From positions 1 to 34,218 of the forward strand of contig JAHHHE010000039.1 in NCBI GenBank assembly GCA_019359535.1: 34,218 nucleotides of DNA. Direction: 5' to 3'. The DNA comes from Gloeocapsa sp. UFS-A4-WI-NPMV-4B04. Lineage in GTDB: Bacteria; Cyanobacteriota; Cyanobacteriia; Cyanobacteriales; Chroococcidiopsidaceae. The translations under genes were made by a program, and so were the position numbers. The notes beneath the pieces are model-generated. The model did not search any database. It saw nothing but the letters and a program-made list of their open reading frames with translations, and had not been told where the DNA came from. Shown piece by piece: positions 1 through 7,713 of the stretch (its first letter is position 1; every line of letters starts with the position of its first letter).

Positions 1-1
1 A

Positions 2-160
2 GTTTGGCATTCGTGTAAGGAATACATCGCTCATCGTTTATTTCAATCAGTAGATGAATTGAAGCTACTACTGGATAGGCTGCTAAACCAAGGTGAGTTA
101 GTGATTAAGTGGCATCGCCAGATCAAGGATAAAGGGAATAATCATTATGTTGCAGTTTAA
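2..160 (+). pseudogene. IS630-type transposase, C-terminal remnant
   Basis: An open frame enters from the left edge and stops at 158-160. Its 52 residues (…CKEYIAHRLFQSVDELKLLL…) have the alpha-helical, basic look of the C-terminal tail of IS630-family DDE transposases, which end shortly after the last catalytic acidic residue. No catalytic motif lies in the visible part, so the family call rests on general resemblance only. The next transposase fragment begins within about 25 bp, so this is probably the broken end of an older element rather than an active gene. It could be the tail of an intact gene lying mostly outside the window. Confidence 0.45.
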
Positions 161-183
161 ATGCTTATTAGCTTATACAAGCT

Positions 184-1272
184 AAAAAAGAAGGTTACGG
201 TCCAATTGGAAAAGGAGGGAACGGTCTAATATTGCACAGTGCTTTAGCAATAGAACCACAGAACGGCCAATCCTTGGGTCTGTTATGGCAGAAACTGTGG
301 AATCGAGAGCCAAAACAAAAGCCGCCGCTCGATGAAACCCGAACACAGAAGAAGCAGCGACAAGCCGCAGCCCGAAAAGAAGCCCGAAACCGCCCATTTG
401 AACAGAAAGAATCTTATAAATGGGTAGAAGCGATGACTACTGTAGAAAGCTTTGTGAGTCAGGACACACGGGTTATTCACGTTTTCGACCGTGAAGGTGA
501 TATTACAGAAGTTTTTGATCAAGTTCGTCAACTCAAGCGTACCGGAGTTCTGGTTCGTGCGGCTCATAACCGTAGTTTGGATCATGATAGCGAACGGCTG
601 TGGTCTAAATTAGAAGCACAACCCATAAGTTTTCAGCAGGAAATCGAATTACCACCAACTCAAGAGCGCCCTGCCCGTAAAACAAAACTGGCTATCAGGT
701 TTTGTGCTGTAAATCTGCGTACACCCTATCGTTTTGATAACCGTGAGCCGCTACCTATTTATGCTGTTTATGCCACAGAAGTTGATTGTCCTGAAGGTGA
801 AACTCCTGTACAATGGATGCTTCTCACTACAGAAGTTGTTGCAGATATTGAGACAGCTTCGATGATTTTACGCTGGTACTCCTATCGCTGGCGTGTCGAA
901 GAATACCATAAAATTTTTAAGTCTGGATGTCAGGTAGAAAAATACAGGCTTGCTGCTGATGGGATGAAGACTCTCATTGGTTTCTTAAGTGTAATTGCTG
1001 TAGAACTATTGCAGTTAACCTATCTACACCGTACTCAGCCATTAGCCCCCGCCACTGAAATTCTCAATTCTCTTGAACTCAAGATTTTAAAAGCTAAGTC
1101 TTCCAAACTCCCCAAAGTCCTAACAGTTAGCTGGGCCGTTGAAGCCACTGCTCGGCTTGGCGGCTACCTTGAACATCGAAGCAAAACACCTATTGGTATC
1201 CAGGTACTGTGGCGAGGTTGGTTAAAATTACACGACCTTTGTGAAGGTTGGCAGCTTGCAAAAGAGACTTAA
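184..1272 (+). pseudogene. Tn5-like IS4-family transposase, 5'-truncated
   Basis: DDE transposase fragment of about 362 codons. The family signature Y-(2)-R-(3)-E-(6)-K is intact (YSYRWRVEEYHKIFK, near 874-918), and a second catalytic-type aspartate lies in VFDREGD (near 481). Family members are about 440-480 residues long. The N-terminal 100 or so residues with the first catalytic Asp are missing. Homology-like sequence (EGYGPIGKGGNGLILHSALAIEP) runs upstream of the TTG at 232 to about position 184, but an in-frame TAG lies at 169, so the true start is lost at the junction with the IS630 remnant. The C-terminus (CEGWQLAKET, stop at 1270-1272) looks native. Downstream it abuts a Rad52-like gene slice, which it apparently interrupted. 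Unlikely to be active. Confidence 0.85.
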
Positions 1273-1277
1273 CGGGA

Positions 1278-1500
1278 AAAGTCAGAATCCTGACAGCCAG
1301 AATCACAATTCATGCAGCCGAGGGGTGTTTCACTCGTGAGGCAACGGGAACCGAAACGCTTACGGAAGAATATTTTGACAAGACCACGAAAAGCAAACAG
1401 ATCCGTGAATGGGCTTACGGGGATGTCGCAAGCAAAAGTGAAAGTATGGCTTTAAGACGCGCTGCTGCTAAGTTCGGGTTAGGACTTTACTTGTATAACC
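1278..1500 (+). pseudogene. Rad52/Rad22-like single-strand annealing protein, internal fragment
   Basis: About 74 codons without a native start or stop. The stretch REATGTETL, then YGDVASKSESMALRRAAAKFGLGLYLYN, matches the conserved core of the Rad52/Rad22 family of single-strand annealing proteins found in phages and bacterial mobile DNA. In the family these proteins anneal complementary ssDNA during recombination. The fragment is cut on the left by the end of the Tn5-like element and on the right, exactly after TATAACC, by the 111-bp MITE at 1501. It is therefore non-functional, and the rest of the gene is not seen here. A methionine at 1248 lies inside the transposase and is not a real start. 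Confidence 0.7.
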
Positions 1501-1611
1501 CAATACGGTTCGGATAACTAAAAACTAAGACTTTTCAGATACTGAAAGGCTACTATTCTTGTACTTCTGTTGAGAATATTGTCAATTACCAACCTTAACC
1601 GAACAGTATTG
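1501..1611. mobile_element. 111-bp MITE, copy 1
   Basis: Non-coding element with imperfect terminal inverted repeats: left CAATACGGTTCGGATAA, right (reverse complement) CAATACTGTTCGGTTAA, 15 of 17 matching. A second copy of the same length in opposite orientation lies at 25179-25289 and differs at about one position. No target duplication is visible here (left flank TTGTATAACC, right flank CAACTTGCTG), so one side has probably been deleted or recombined. The neighbouring transposase fragment starts immediately to the right. Confidence 0.85.
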
Positions 1612-2751
1612 CAACTTGCTGGGTCAATCGAGTGACTGGGCAGATCAACGCCATCTGCAAACCCTGGTTTGGATGGTAATTGGAGTGATTTGTAGTGAAT
1701 GCATCAGCTTGACGAAATGGGGCATCTATGTAAGTAGTCGAGCGAAGGTTGCCCAGAGTCATCAGCGTCGCTTCAGTCGTTGGTTGCACAATAGCCGGAT
1801 TAACGTGCAACGGTTATACAGTCCATTGATTGCAGCAGCATTGGTCAACTGGGGCGTGTCCGAGATCAGTTTGATTGAAGATACAACGATGCTGTGGGAC
1901 GAGTATTGCCTGATTCGCTTATCGATCCAGTATCGAGGACGAGCGATTCCACTCGTTTGGCGGGTGCTGCGCCACGGCAGTAGTAGCGTTTGCTTTGAGG
2001 TTTACCAAGGGATGCTCAAACGCGCAGCGCGGTTAATTCCAGAGGGAGTATCAGTACGATTTTTGGCAGATCGAGGCTTTGCCAATACGCAATTGATGCG
2101 TTACTTGCAAGGGCGTGTTACAGTGGCATTTTCGGATTCGAGTCAAAAGCAATGCTTGGATTTACCGTCCTCATAGAGGTTGGAAGCGATTGAATCAGTA
2201 TCACCTGGCTGCGGGAGAAAGCATTTTGCTCCACGGCATTACCCTGAACAAATCTCGCCCCTTGTCTGACTTGAATTTAGCACTTGGTCGCGACCCGCTC
2301 TCCGGTCAACTCTGGTTTGTCGCTACCAATGAACCTGCCTCGCTACAAACCTTTCAACAATACAGCGAGCGATTTCAAATTGAAGAGGAACTGCGGAGAC
2401 GAAAAATCCAACGGCTTTCAACTCGAACGCTCCCAAATTCGCTCTGTCCCAGCGTTGTCTCGATTGTGCTTTGTCTTAGCGGTGACGACATTGCTCCTCA
2501 CGGTGCAAGGGCAGCAAGTCGTGGCGACGGGCAAACGCCGCTGGGTCGATGCTCATTGGAATCGCGGCAACAGCTATTTTCGCATTGGCTGGAATTGGCT
2601 CAAGGGTTGCTTGCATCAAGGCTGGCATCTATTTCCCACCCTTGCTCTGCATGGCGGAGTTGATCCTGAACCTGCGTTAGCTTCTAAAAAACAAGCTCAA
2701 CAGCAATTTGAGCGTGAGTTTACGGTCAAATCTTACCGATTTGCTGCCTGA
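1612..2751 (+). pseudogene. IS4-like DDE transposase, broken by two frameshifts
   Basis: Three overlapping frames together read as one transposase: 1616-2176, then from about 2115-2150 in a second frame, then from about 2390 to the stop at 2749-2751 in a third. Visible landmarks are a first acidic site (SLIEDTTMLWDEY), LADRGFANTQLMRYL around the second catalytic Asp, and an IEE…KSNGFQLERSQIRS segment that carries the YREK-like glutamate region typical of IS4-related elements. The N-terminus is missing because the fragment begins right at the MITE edge. It is clearly inactive. Its outer right terminus was not identified; the next gene ends at 2869. Confidence 0.75.
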
Positions 2752-2868
2752 GTTTTGTCAGTCAACCAGCACAGGTAGATAGGTTTGAATAGTTAGTTTA
2801 CGACTCCCTGCATTTTACATTATCAATATATGTAAAACATTACCCTTTTTTACTACCTAGCCGACTTT

Positions 2869-4554
2869 TTAAACATCCTCTGAGGGAGGCTGACTACCTG
2901 AATTGCGAACATTAACCACTTTACTAAGTAAATCGAACCAGAAAGGTGCACCCATTGCAATAGCTATAGCACTCAAAAACCAGCCTACAATCATTTTCAA
3001 AGCTGCGAAAGGATAAGCTAGCATCAATTCAAATATTTTTTTGGGAAGAAAGAAAGTAGTAGAATTTTGTTGGTTAGGCAGACAATGATTAAAGATCAAA
3101 TTCCATTCTTGACCATCGCTAGGAGCACTATAATCTGTTAAGTTAGATTTGTTGATAGAATTACAAATTATCTGTTGAGATAAGTTAGCTGAATTCCAGC
3201 CAATTGGTAGAGAAATATCTTTTAAAGCTGAATTAGTCTCAACTTTAATTCTTTCCAACTCGGCCTGAGTTATGGTTTCAGAATTAGGAGAACTCAAAGC
3301 TATCTGACTCGCACGTTCAGTGACTACATGACGGAGAGTTTCATCATTCGATAATTTATTGAAAATGTGAAAGGCATCAGCATTAATAGCAAAAGCGATA
3401 GCAAAACCAATTAAAATAGCAACTCCTTTGGCATTACGCTTATATACACCAGAAGATCGTGCCATTGAGCGATCAAACCAAATTGAAATTTCTTCAGTTA
3501 GCTGATGGATTTCATTCTCTGTTATCTGAACTCTTGTTTGAGCTCGCCTAGCAAGAATAGCTAGGCTAGCTTGGACTGATTGAGGTAATTTTTCAAGTAC
3601 CTTTTTAATTGTTTGGTAAGTTTCATCATTTTGATCGCTAAGCGTGGCTTCAATTTCTTTATGTATTTTACTTGTTATTTTGAGGGAGTCTATAATTTCC
3701 GTTAGGGTAGGTTTAAGTCCTCCTAATATAATTGCTCTTTCATTTTTATCGCCAAAAACATTAGCTTTAAGTGATTTAACTTGTTCAGTAAAGTTTTTAT
3801 AATTATTGTCAGAATAAGATTGAATATATCTATCTAAACTTGCTGACATTTGCTCAATGCTTGTTGTTAAAGTAGCTTCATTTTGTAAAAATTTTTTTAC
3901 AATTTCTTCTGATTCCTGAGTATATAATTGAGAATTGCCGTCGGTTTCTAAGTCTATGTTTTCTGCTTTAGCAATTTTTCCTATATCATCCTTCATCTTT
4001 TTAGAGAAATTTTTAAACCTAGAGTTAACTAATTTTTTAACTAATTCTGGAATGTTCAAAGTTTCAATTAAAGTAGTTGCAAATGTTTCTGAAGAGATAT
4101 AGGAGGGGCCAGTCCGTTTATCTCCAAAGACACCTTCTTCTTTATTCGGCTTATTTGTAACAACTTCTTTATTCGGCTTATTTGTAATAAGATGATATCT
4201 ATAAGAAAAGGTGTCAGATAAGACCCAAGTTATTGAGCGAAACTTTTTTTCTAAAAATCCTCTGGATTCTTGATTAACATTTTTTAGGAGAGGATGATTG
4301 TAAAGAGTTTTAACCAATTTTTCAACCTTTTCTTCTTCTGTTATACATTCACCCTTTTCTAGAGAAGCCTTCTTTTCTTCTTCTGTTATACATTCACCCC
4401 CTTCTAAAAGGTTTTTTATAGAATCTATTAAATGTTTTGCCCTCCATTGTAAAAGGGTGGCAATAAGCTCCTGAATTTCAGAAGCCAGTAAGCTCAAAAC
4501 TAAATAAATAAATATTAAGCCGATTGCAATATCTAGGACAAAAGGTAAGTTCAT
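2869..4554 (-). CDS. Conserved cyanobacterial-type membrane protein of unknown function
   Basis: 561 residues. The start at 4554 is supported by GGAG six bases upstream of the ATG. A hydrophobic helix occupies about residues 5-27, followed by a long charged, Lys/Glu-rich region likely to form coiled coil. A second helix lies near residues 380-398 (VAILIGFAIAFAINADAF) and one or two more near 505-545 (AALKMIVGWFLSAIAIAMGAPFWFDLL). The N-terminal anchor and the C-terminal GAPFWFDLL…VNVRNSG segment look conserved, but I know of no assigned function. Two short tandem duplications lie in the N-terminal third, a doubled ECITEEEK unit and a doubled NKPNKE unit, both visible as DNA repeats. It is flanked by transposase debris on both sides and does not look like part of the oxidative cluster. 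Confidence 0.8.
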   Translation of the reverse strand: MNLPFVLDIAIGLIFIYLVLSLLASEIQELIATLLQWRAKHLIDSIKNLLEGGECITEEEKKASLEKGECITEEEKVEKLVKTLYNHPLLKNVNQESRGFLEKKFRSITWVLSDTFSYRYHLITNKPNKEVVTNKPNKEEGVFGDKRTGPSYISSETFATTLIETLNIPELVKKLVNSRFKNFSKKMKDDIGKIAKAENIDLETDGNSQLYTQESEEIVKKFLQNEATLTTSIEQMSASLDRYIQSYSDNNYKNFTEQVKSLKANVFGDKNERAIILGGLKPTLTEIIDSLKITSKIHKEIEATLSDQNDETYQTIKKVLEKLPQSVQASLAILARRAQTRVQITENEIHQLTEEISIWFDRSMARSSGVYKRNAKGVAILIGFAIAFAINADAFHIFNKLSNDETLRHVVTERASQIALSSPNSETITQAELERIKVETNSALKDISLPIGWNSANLSQQIICNSINKSNLTDYSAPSDGQEWNLIFNHCLPNQQNSTTFFLPKKIFELMLAYPFAALKMIVGWFLSAIAIAMGAPFWFDLLSKVVNVRNSGSQPPSEDV

Positions 4555-4578
4555 GTTTTACTCCTTAGCAATTCTCAG

Positions 4579-4884
4579 TTAATTTAAATTGTTAATATAG
4601 AAATGCTTGCATTGCAATTCATCTTGTGTTGGTGGTTTTAATCCTAGTAGTATTAAAGCTCCAAATCGTAACCTTATCAACCCACAAATTGTGAACATTA
4701 CTTGTTCATAATGTTTGACTTTTAGCCGAAATTTCACCCGTAGTTCCTGAAACATTTTTGTTAGTTCAATGGCATGTTCTCTGATAATCCATTGGGCTAA
4801 TAACGCTTCGTTCTCTAATAGTATTTCTTTAAGCAATTTCCATCCACAACTGTTTTTTACTGGTGCTAAGAAGCTGGTTAACAA
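4579..4884 (-). pseudogene. Probable transposase C-terminal remnant
   Basis: 101 codons open from a TTG directly after an in-frame TAA, with no ATG or Shine-Dalgarno sequence, so it looks 5'-truncated. The segment FQELRVKFRLKVKHYEQVMFTICGLIRLRFGALILLG resembles the C-terminal end of some cyanobacterial IS transposases, but no catalytic motif is present and the family cannot be named. It may instead be a small hypothetical gene. It lies 24 bp upstream of the 561-residue membrane gene on the same strand. Confidence 0.35.
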
Positions 4885-5237
4885 TTACCTTGAAATTTCT
4901 AAATAGTAATGAGATAGTTATGCGCTGTTAATTTACTTGCCCCAAATTGCACAACTAAGAGTTAAAATTTTAAATGTGGCGAAGATATACTAATGTTAAT
5001 AATATCTGTTCAGTTACAGATAGCTTGGGTATTTCTTCTACTACCTTTCTTATTTATTCTAATCTTCGCTTTTTCTTGTGTGGTTCTTTTTCGGTTTTCT
5101 AAGGCTTGCGCTTGTGTAATCAGCTGTTGCAACTGCTATAGTCAATTCCTGATGTATGAGATACCCTTGCAAGGATAGGTGTTCAAATATTCTTTGGACT
5201 CATCATCGAGAGAGATCATCCGCAAGGTGTTCAGTTC
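4885..5237. other. Intergenic region, 353 bp
   Basis: AT-rich spacer with no recognised gene, RNA or terminator. A 61-codon plus-strand frame (4993-5178) starts with ATG and encodes a hydrophobic, cysteine-rich peptide. It has no ribosome binding site and no recognisable family, so I do not call it a gene. Confidence 0.5.
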
Positions 5238-5906
5238 TCATTGATTAGCCCCAAACTGCGAGATATCTCCGTTATAAGTAGTCCCATCAGGCATAATCGA
5301 ATTAGACAGATCGGTTCCATGGAACTTAGCTCCTTGAAGAATGGCATGTGATAACCTTGCATTTCTCATGTAGCTACTGGAAAAATCTGCACTCGATAAA
5401 TTAGCTCCAGTAAGAACTGCTGCGCTTAACTTTGCATTTTGAACCACAGCATTAGATAAATTTGCATCAGAGAGAATGGCTTGCATTAGATCGGCTCCGC
5501 TTAAATTCGCATTCGACAGGGTTGTAACAACCAACAAAGCATTGTACAAATTTGCATTAGTGAGATCAGCCTGCGTCAAGTCAGCATCTGAGAAGTTGGT
5601 CCCCATCAGCTTAGTTCCTGATAAATTGGCTCCTGTGAGATTTGCTTTTGATAGATCTGCATCCTTGAGTAATGCACCAGAGAGATTTGCCCCCGCCAAG
5701 TTTGCCCCATTGAGGGCACTACCATTTAAATCTTTCTTCGATAGATCTGCTTCTGTAAGATCGCATTTAACACAGGCATTTGCGACAAACAATTGTTGGT
5801 AATCCGTCGCCACAAAAGCGTTGGCGGGCAAATTAAAGAGGGTTAAACTAAAAAGAATAAAGAGGGTAATAAAAGTAAGTCTACGAAACCAAGATTTGAT
5901 GCTCAT
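5238..5906 (-). CDS. Exported pentapeptide-repeat protein
   Basis: 222 residues. An N-terminal signal peptide (basic start, hydrophobic 11-27, likely cleavage after PANA at about residue 30) is followed by a CVKCDLTEADL motif like that of cyanobacterial lumenal or periplasmic pentapeptide proteins. About 25 consecutive A(D/N)LxX pentapeptides follow and should fold as a right-handed quadrilateral beta-helix. Such proteins are usually structural or interaction scaffolds with no known catalysis. The gene is last in the run of minus-strand genes, 114 bp beyond the dehydrogenase small subunit. It could be co-transcribed with that cluster, but nothing in it ties it to oxidation chemistry. Confidence 0.9.
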   Translation of the reverse strand: MSIKSWFRRLTFITLFILFSLTLFNLPANAFVATDYQQLFVANACVKCDLTEADLSKKDLNGSALNGANLAGANLSGALLKDADLSKANLTGANLSGTKLMGTNFSDADLTQADLTNANLYNALLVVTTLSNANLSGADLMQAILSDANLSNAVVQNAKLSAAVLTGANLSSADFSSSYMRNARLSHAILQGAKFHGTDLSNSIMPDGTTYNGDISQFGANQ

Positions 5907-6020
5907 GTTTGACCTTAGAATTAGGTTTTTTTGTAATTGTGTAAGTTCAAAGATTGTTTTTCGTTTAAGATGAAGTGAATCGAACCTAAAATAGTGGCTA
6001 GCCCCTACCGAGAATCACTG

Positions 6021-6506
6021 TTAACCTTGATTAAGGCTGACTAAAGGCGGTTCACTCCAAGTCCCGTATCCTGGGCCTTTCGCTCCTGGTGGGTTGACAC
6101 CAATCGCAGTCCATAAAAGCCCTTCTGGATAAGCTTGTGGACTAATAATAAAAGTTCTATCCTTTTCTTTCGTTCCAAAAACATCCCGCCACGATAGAGG
6201 TAGTGCATACCAAGTAGCCATATACCAAACCTTGATGATATTGCGGGTGATCGGTCCAAATTTTTCAGAAGCTAGAATCTCAGAACGAAGCCTGTCAGAG
6301 AAGATTGATTGCTCGGTTTTTTCCAGTTCTAAGCCATGAAAAATATTTAACAGTTCTCCAAACAGTTCTTCACCAAGAATATCCCGAATGGTTTCAAAGT
6401 AAAGATGAGCAACACCTGTCCCCTGCAAATGAAACCGGGAAAAACCTGTAAGAACTACTGATAAATTGAGAAAATACTCAAACTCAGGTGAATTAATATC
6501 TATCAT
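6021..6506 (-). CDS. Small subunit of FAD-dependent sugar/alcohol dehydrogenase (SLDH-type)
   Basis: 161 residues. The start is supported by GAGGT seven bases upstream. The pattern LSVVLTGF near the start, a central helical part, and a C-terminal ISPQAYPEGLLWTAIGVNPPGAKGPGYGTWSEPP block match the small-subunit family of membrane sorbitol/gluconate/fructose dehydrogenases (FAD-SLDH family). In that family the small subunit stabilises or exports the GMC-type flavoprotein. Family members usually carry a twin-arginine signal; none is present here, so the complex is probably cytoplasmic. The GMC large-subunit candidate is two genes upstream on the same strand. No cytochrome c subunit is present in the window. 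Confidence 0.75.
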   Translation of the reverse strand: MIDINSPEFEYFLNLSVVLTGFSRFHLQGTGVAHLYFETIRDILGEELFGELLNIFHGLELEKTEQSIFSDRLRSEILASEKFGPITRNIIKVWYMATWYALPLSWRDVFGTKEKDRTFIISPQAYPEGLLWTAIGVNPPGAKGPGYGTWSEPPLVSLNQG

Positions 6507-6546
6507 TTATTTACCTCTACAAAAAGCTTAGAGCCGCAAGCCAATG

Positions 6547-7671
6547 TTAACTAAGACTAGGCTGATCTATGCGAAAAATAGGAGCTGCATTAACTCCTGG
6601 AGTGCCTGGAATAGGGTTACGCATTAAAGTATTAGCCTGTTCTTTAAGGCGGAACATTCCCCCGACTGCGGGAATCAAATGCTCAGGATGCCCATCAAAA
6701 GAGTATTGAATCTTGGTTAAAAATTCACTATAAGCAGACTGAAAATCCAAGGCTGCTTGACGCACTTCTGAACCATCAGGATAATCGCTCAGTGCAGCAT
6801 TCTCTTTAATCGGATAAACTGAGTCCCAATCTACGGTAAAGTGTTTACCTGTAGGCTGATTGGGCTGATCAGATTTTGTAGTGGGATCATCCTTATCGAT
6901 CACATAATATTGCCCTAAAAGTATTTGTTGAAAACGATAATCATGAGCCAGTTCTCGTTCTGCGTCAAAGATTCTGTCATTTGTTGAACCCTCACCCTGC
7001 TCTTGAATTACTGTTAAAGCTCTTATGGCTGAATCAATATCAGTCACGGGGATGATATCTCCACCACCGTTATAGTAGTATTCGGGGGTAATTTGCCGCT
7101 TAGGATCACCACAAAACAGATTCTCACCTTTCTGTTGATATTCTTTATCAAGCGCAAACAGACCACGAATGATCTCTGTATAAAACAAGCCGATAGTGTA
7201 AAAACTCCTGTTAGGCTGATAGCCTATAATGTCGAACAAATATTCTTCTAAAGCTCGAGAGGCAACTAATGGCTCATCTTCTTTAACGTGTTGAGACCGT
7301 TCAATTTTACGAAAAGTCTCTACAGTTTCTTGAGAAAATTTGCCTAAACCTACTTGAAAGTCTGTAGAACCTGTGGGTAGATAGCTAGGATATTTGGGAA
7401 TAAAATCAGGTGCTAACAGGGCTGTGTTAGGTTCAAAAGTTCCTCCCACCGCATTATAAACATTAGCCACAAGAGTTAGATGTAACATTTCTTCTACAGC
7501 AACCCCCCGGATAATATGGAAAGCCTCTAAATTAGTTCCGGGTTTAATAGAATAAAGGGCTGTCATGTAAGGAGGAATGGTTGCGTGTTCTATCTTCATT
7601 GCTGCTATGAGATAGTTCTTCAAGTTGTCAACCGTTTTAATCAACCTTAAATCATTAGCTATTGTAGTCAT
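6547..7671 (-). CDS. Ferritin-like protein of the VioB/RebD (iminophenyl-pyruvate dimer synthase) type
   Basis: 374 residues. The N-terminal domain has a ferritin-like carboxylate and histidine arrangement: E28 in KIEHATIPPYMTALYSI and E61-x-x-H64 in VAVEEMLHLTLVANVYNAVGG. This is the signature of the ferritin-like domain found in the bis-indole enzymes VioB, RebD and StaD and in many uncharacterised proteins. In characterised members this domain is part of enzymes that oxidatively couple amino-acid-derived imines. The full-length bis-indole enzymes are far longer (about 1000 residues), so this is a stand-alone domain and its substrate is unknown. It lies between the GMC flavoprotein and the dehydrogenase small subunit with 40-42 bp gaps, which suggests co-translation and a functional link. 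Confidence 0.75.
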   Translation of the reverse strand: MTTIANDLRLIKTVDNLKNYLIAAMKIEHATIPPYMTALYSIKPGTNLEAFHIIRGVAVEEMLHLTLVANVYNAVGGTFEPNTALLAPDFIPKYPSYLPTGSTDFQVGLGKFSQETVETFRKIERSQHVKEDEPLVASRALEEYLFDIIGYQPNRSFYTIGLFYTEIIRGLFALDKEYQQKGENLFCGDPKRQITPEYYYNGGGDIIPVTDIDSAIRALTVIQEQGEGSTNDRIFDAERELAHDYRFQQILLGQYYVIDKDDPTTKSDQPNQPTGKHFTVDWDSVYPIKENAALSDYPDGSEVRQAALDFQSAYSEFLTKIQYSFDGHPEHLIPAVGGMFRLKEQANTLMRNPIPGTPGVNAAPIFRIDQPSLS

Positions 7672-7713
7672 AATACATCTGCTGATAATGTTTTATTAAA
7701 TCTGGAAGGGGTA

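Noticed and set aside
4993-5178. 61-codon hydrophobic, Cys-rich frame
   Set aside because: No Shine-Dalgarno, no recognised family, isolated in an AT-rich spacer next to transposase debris.
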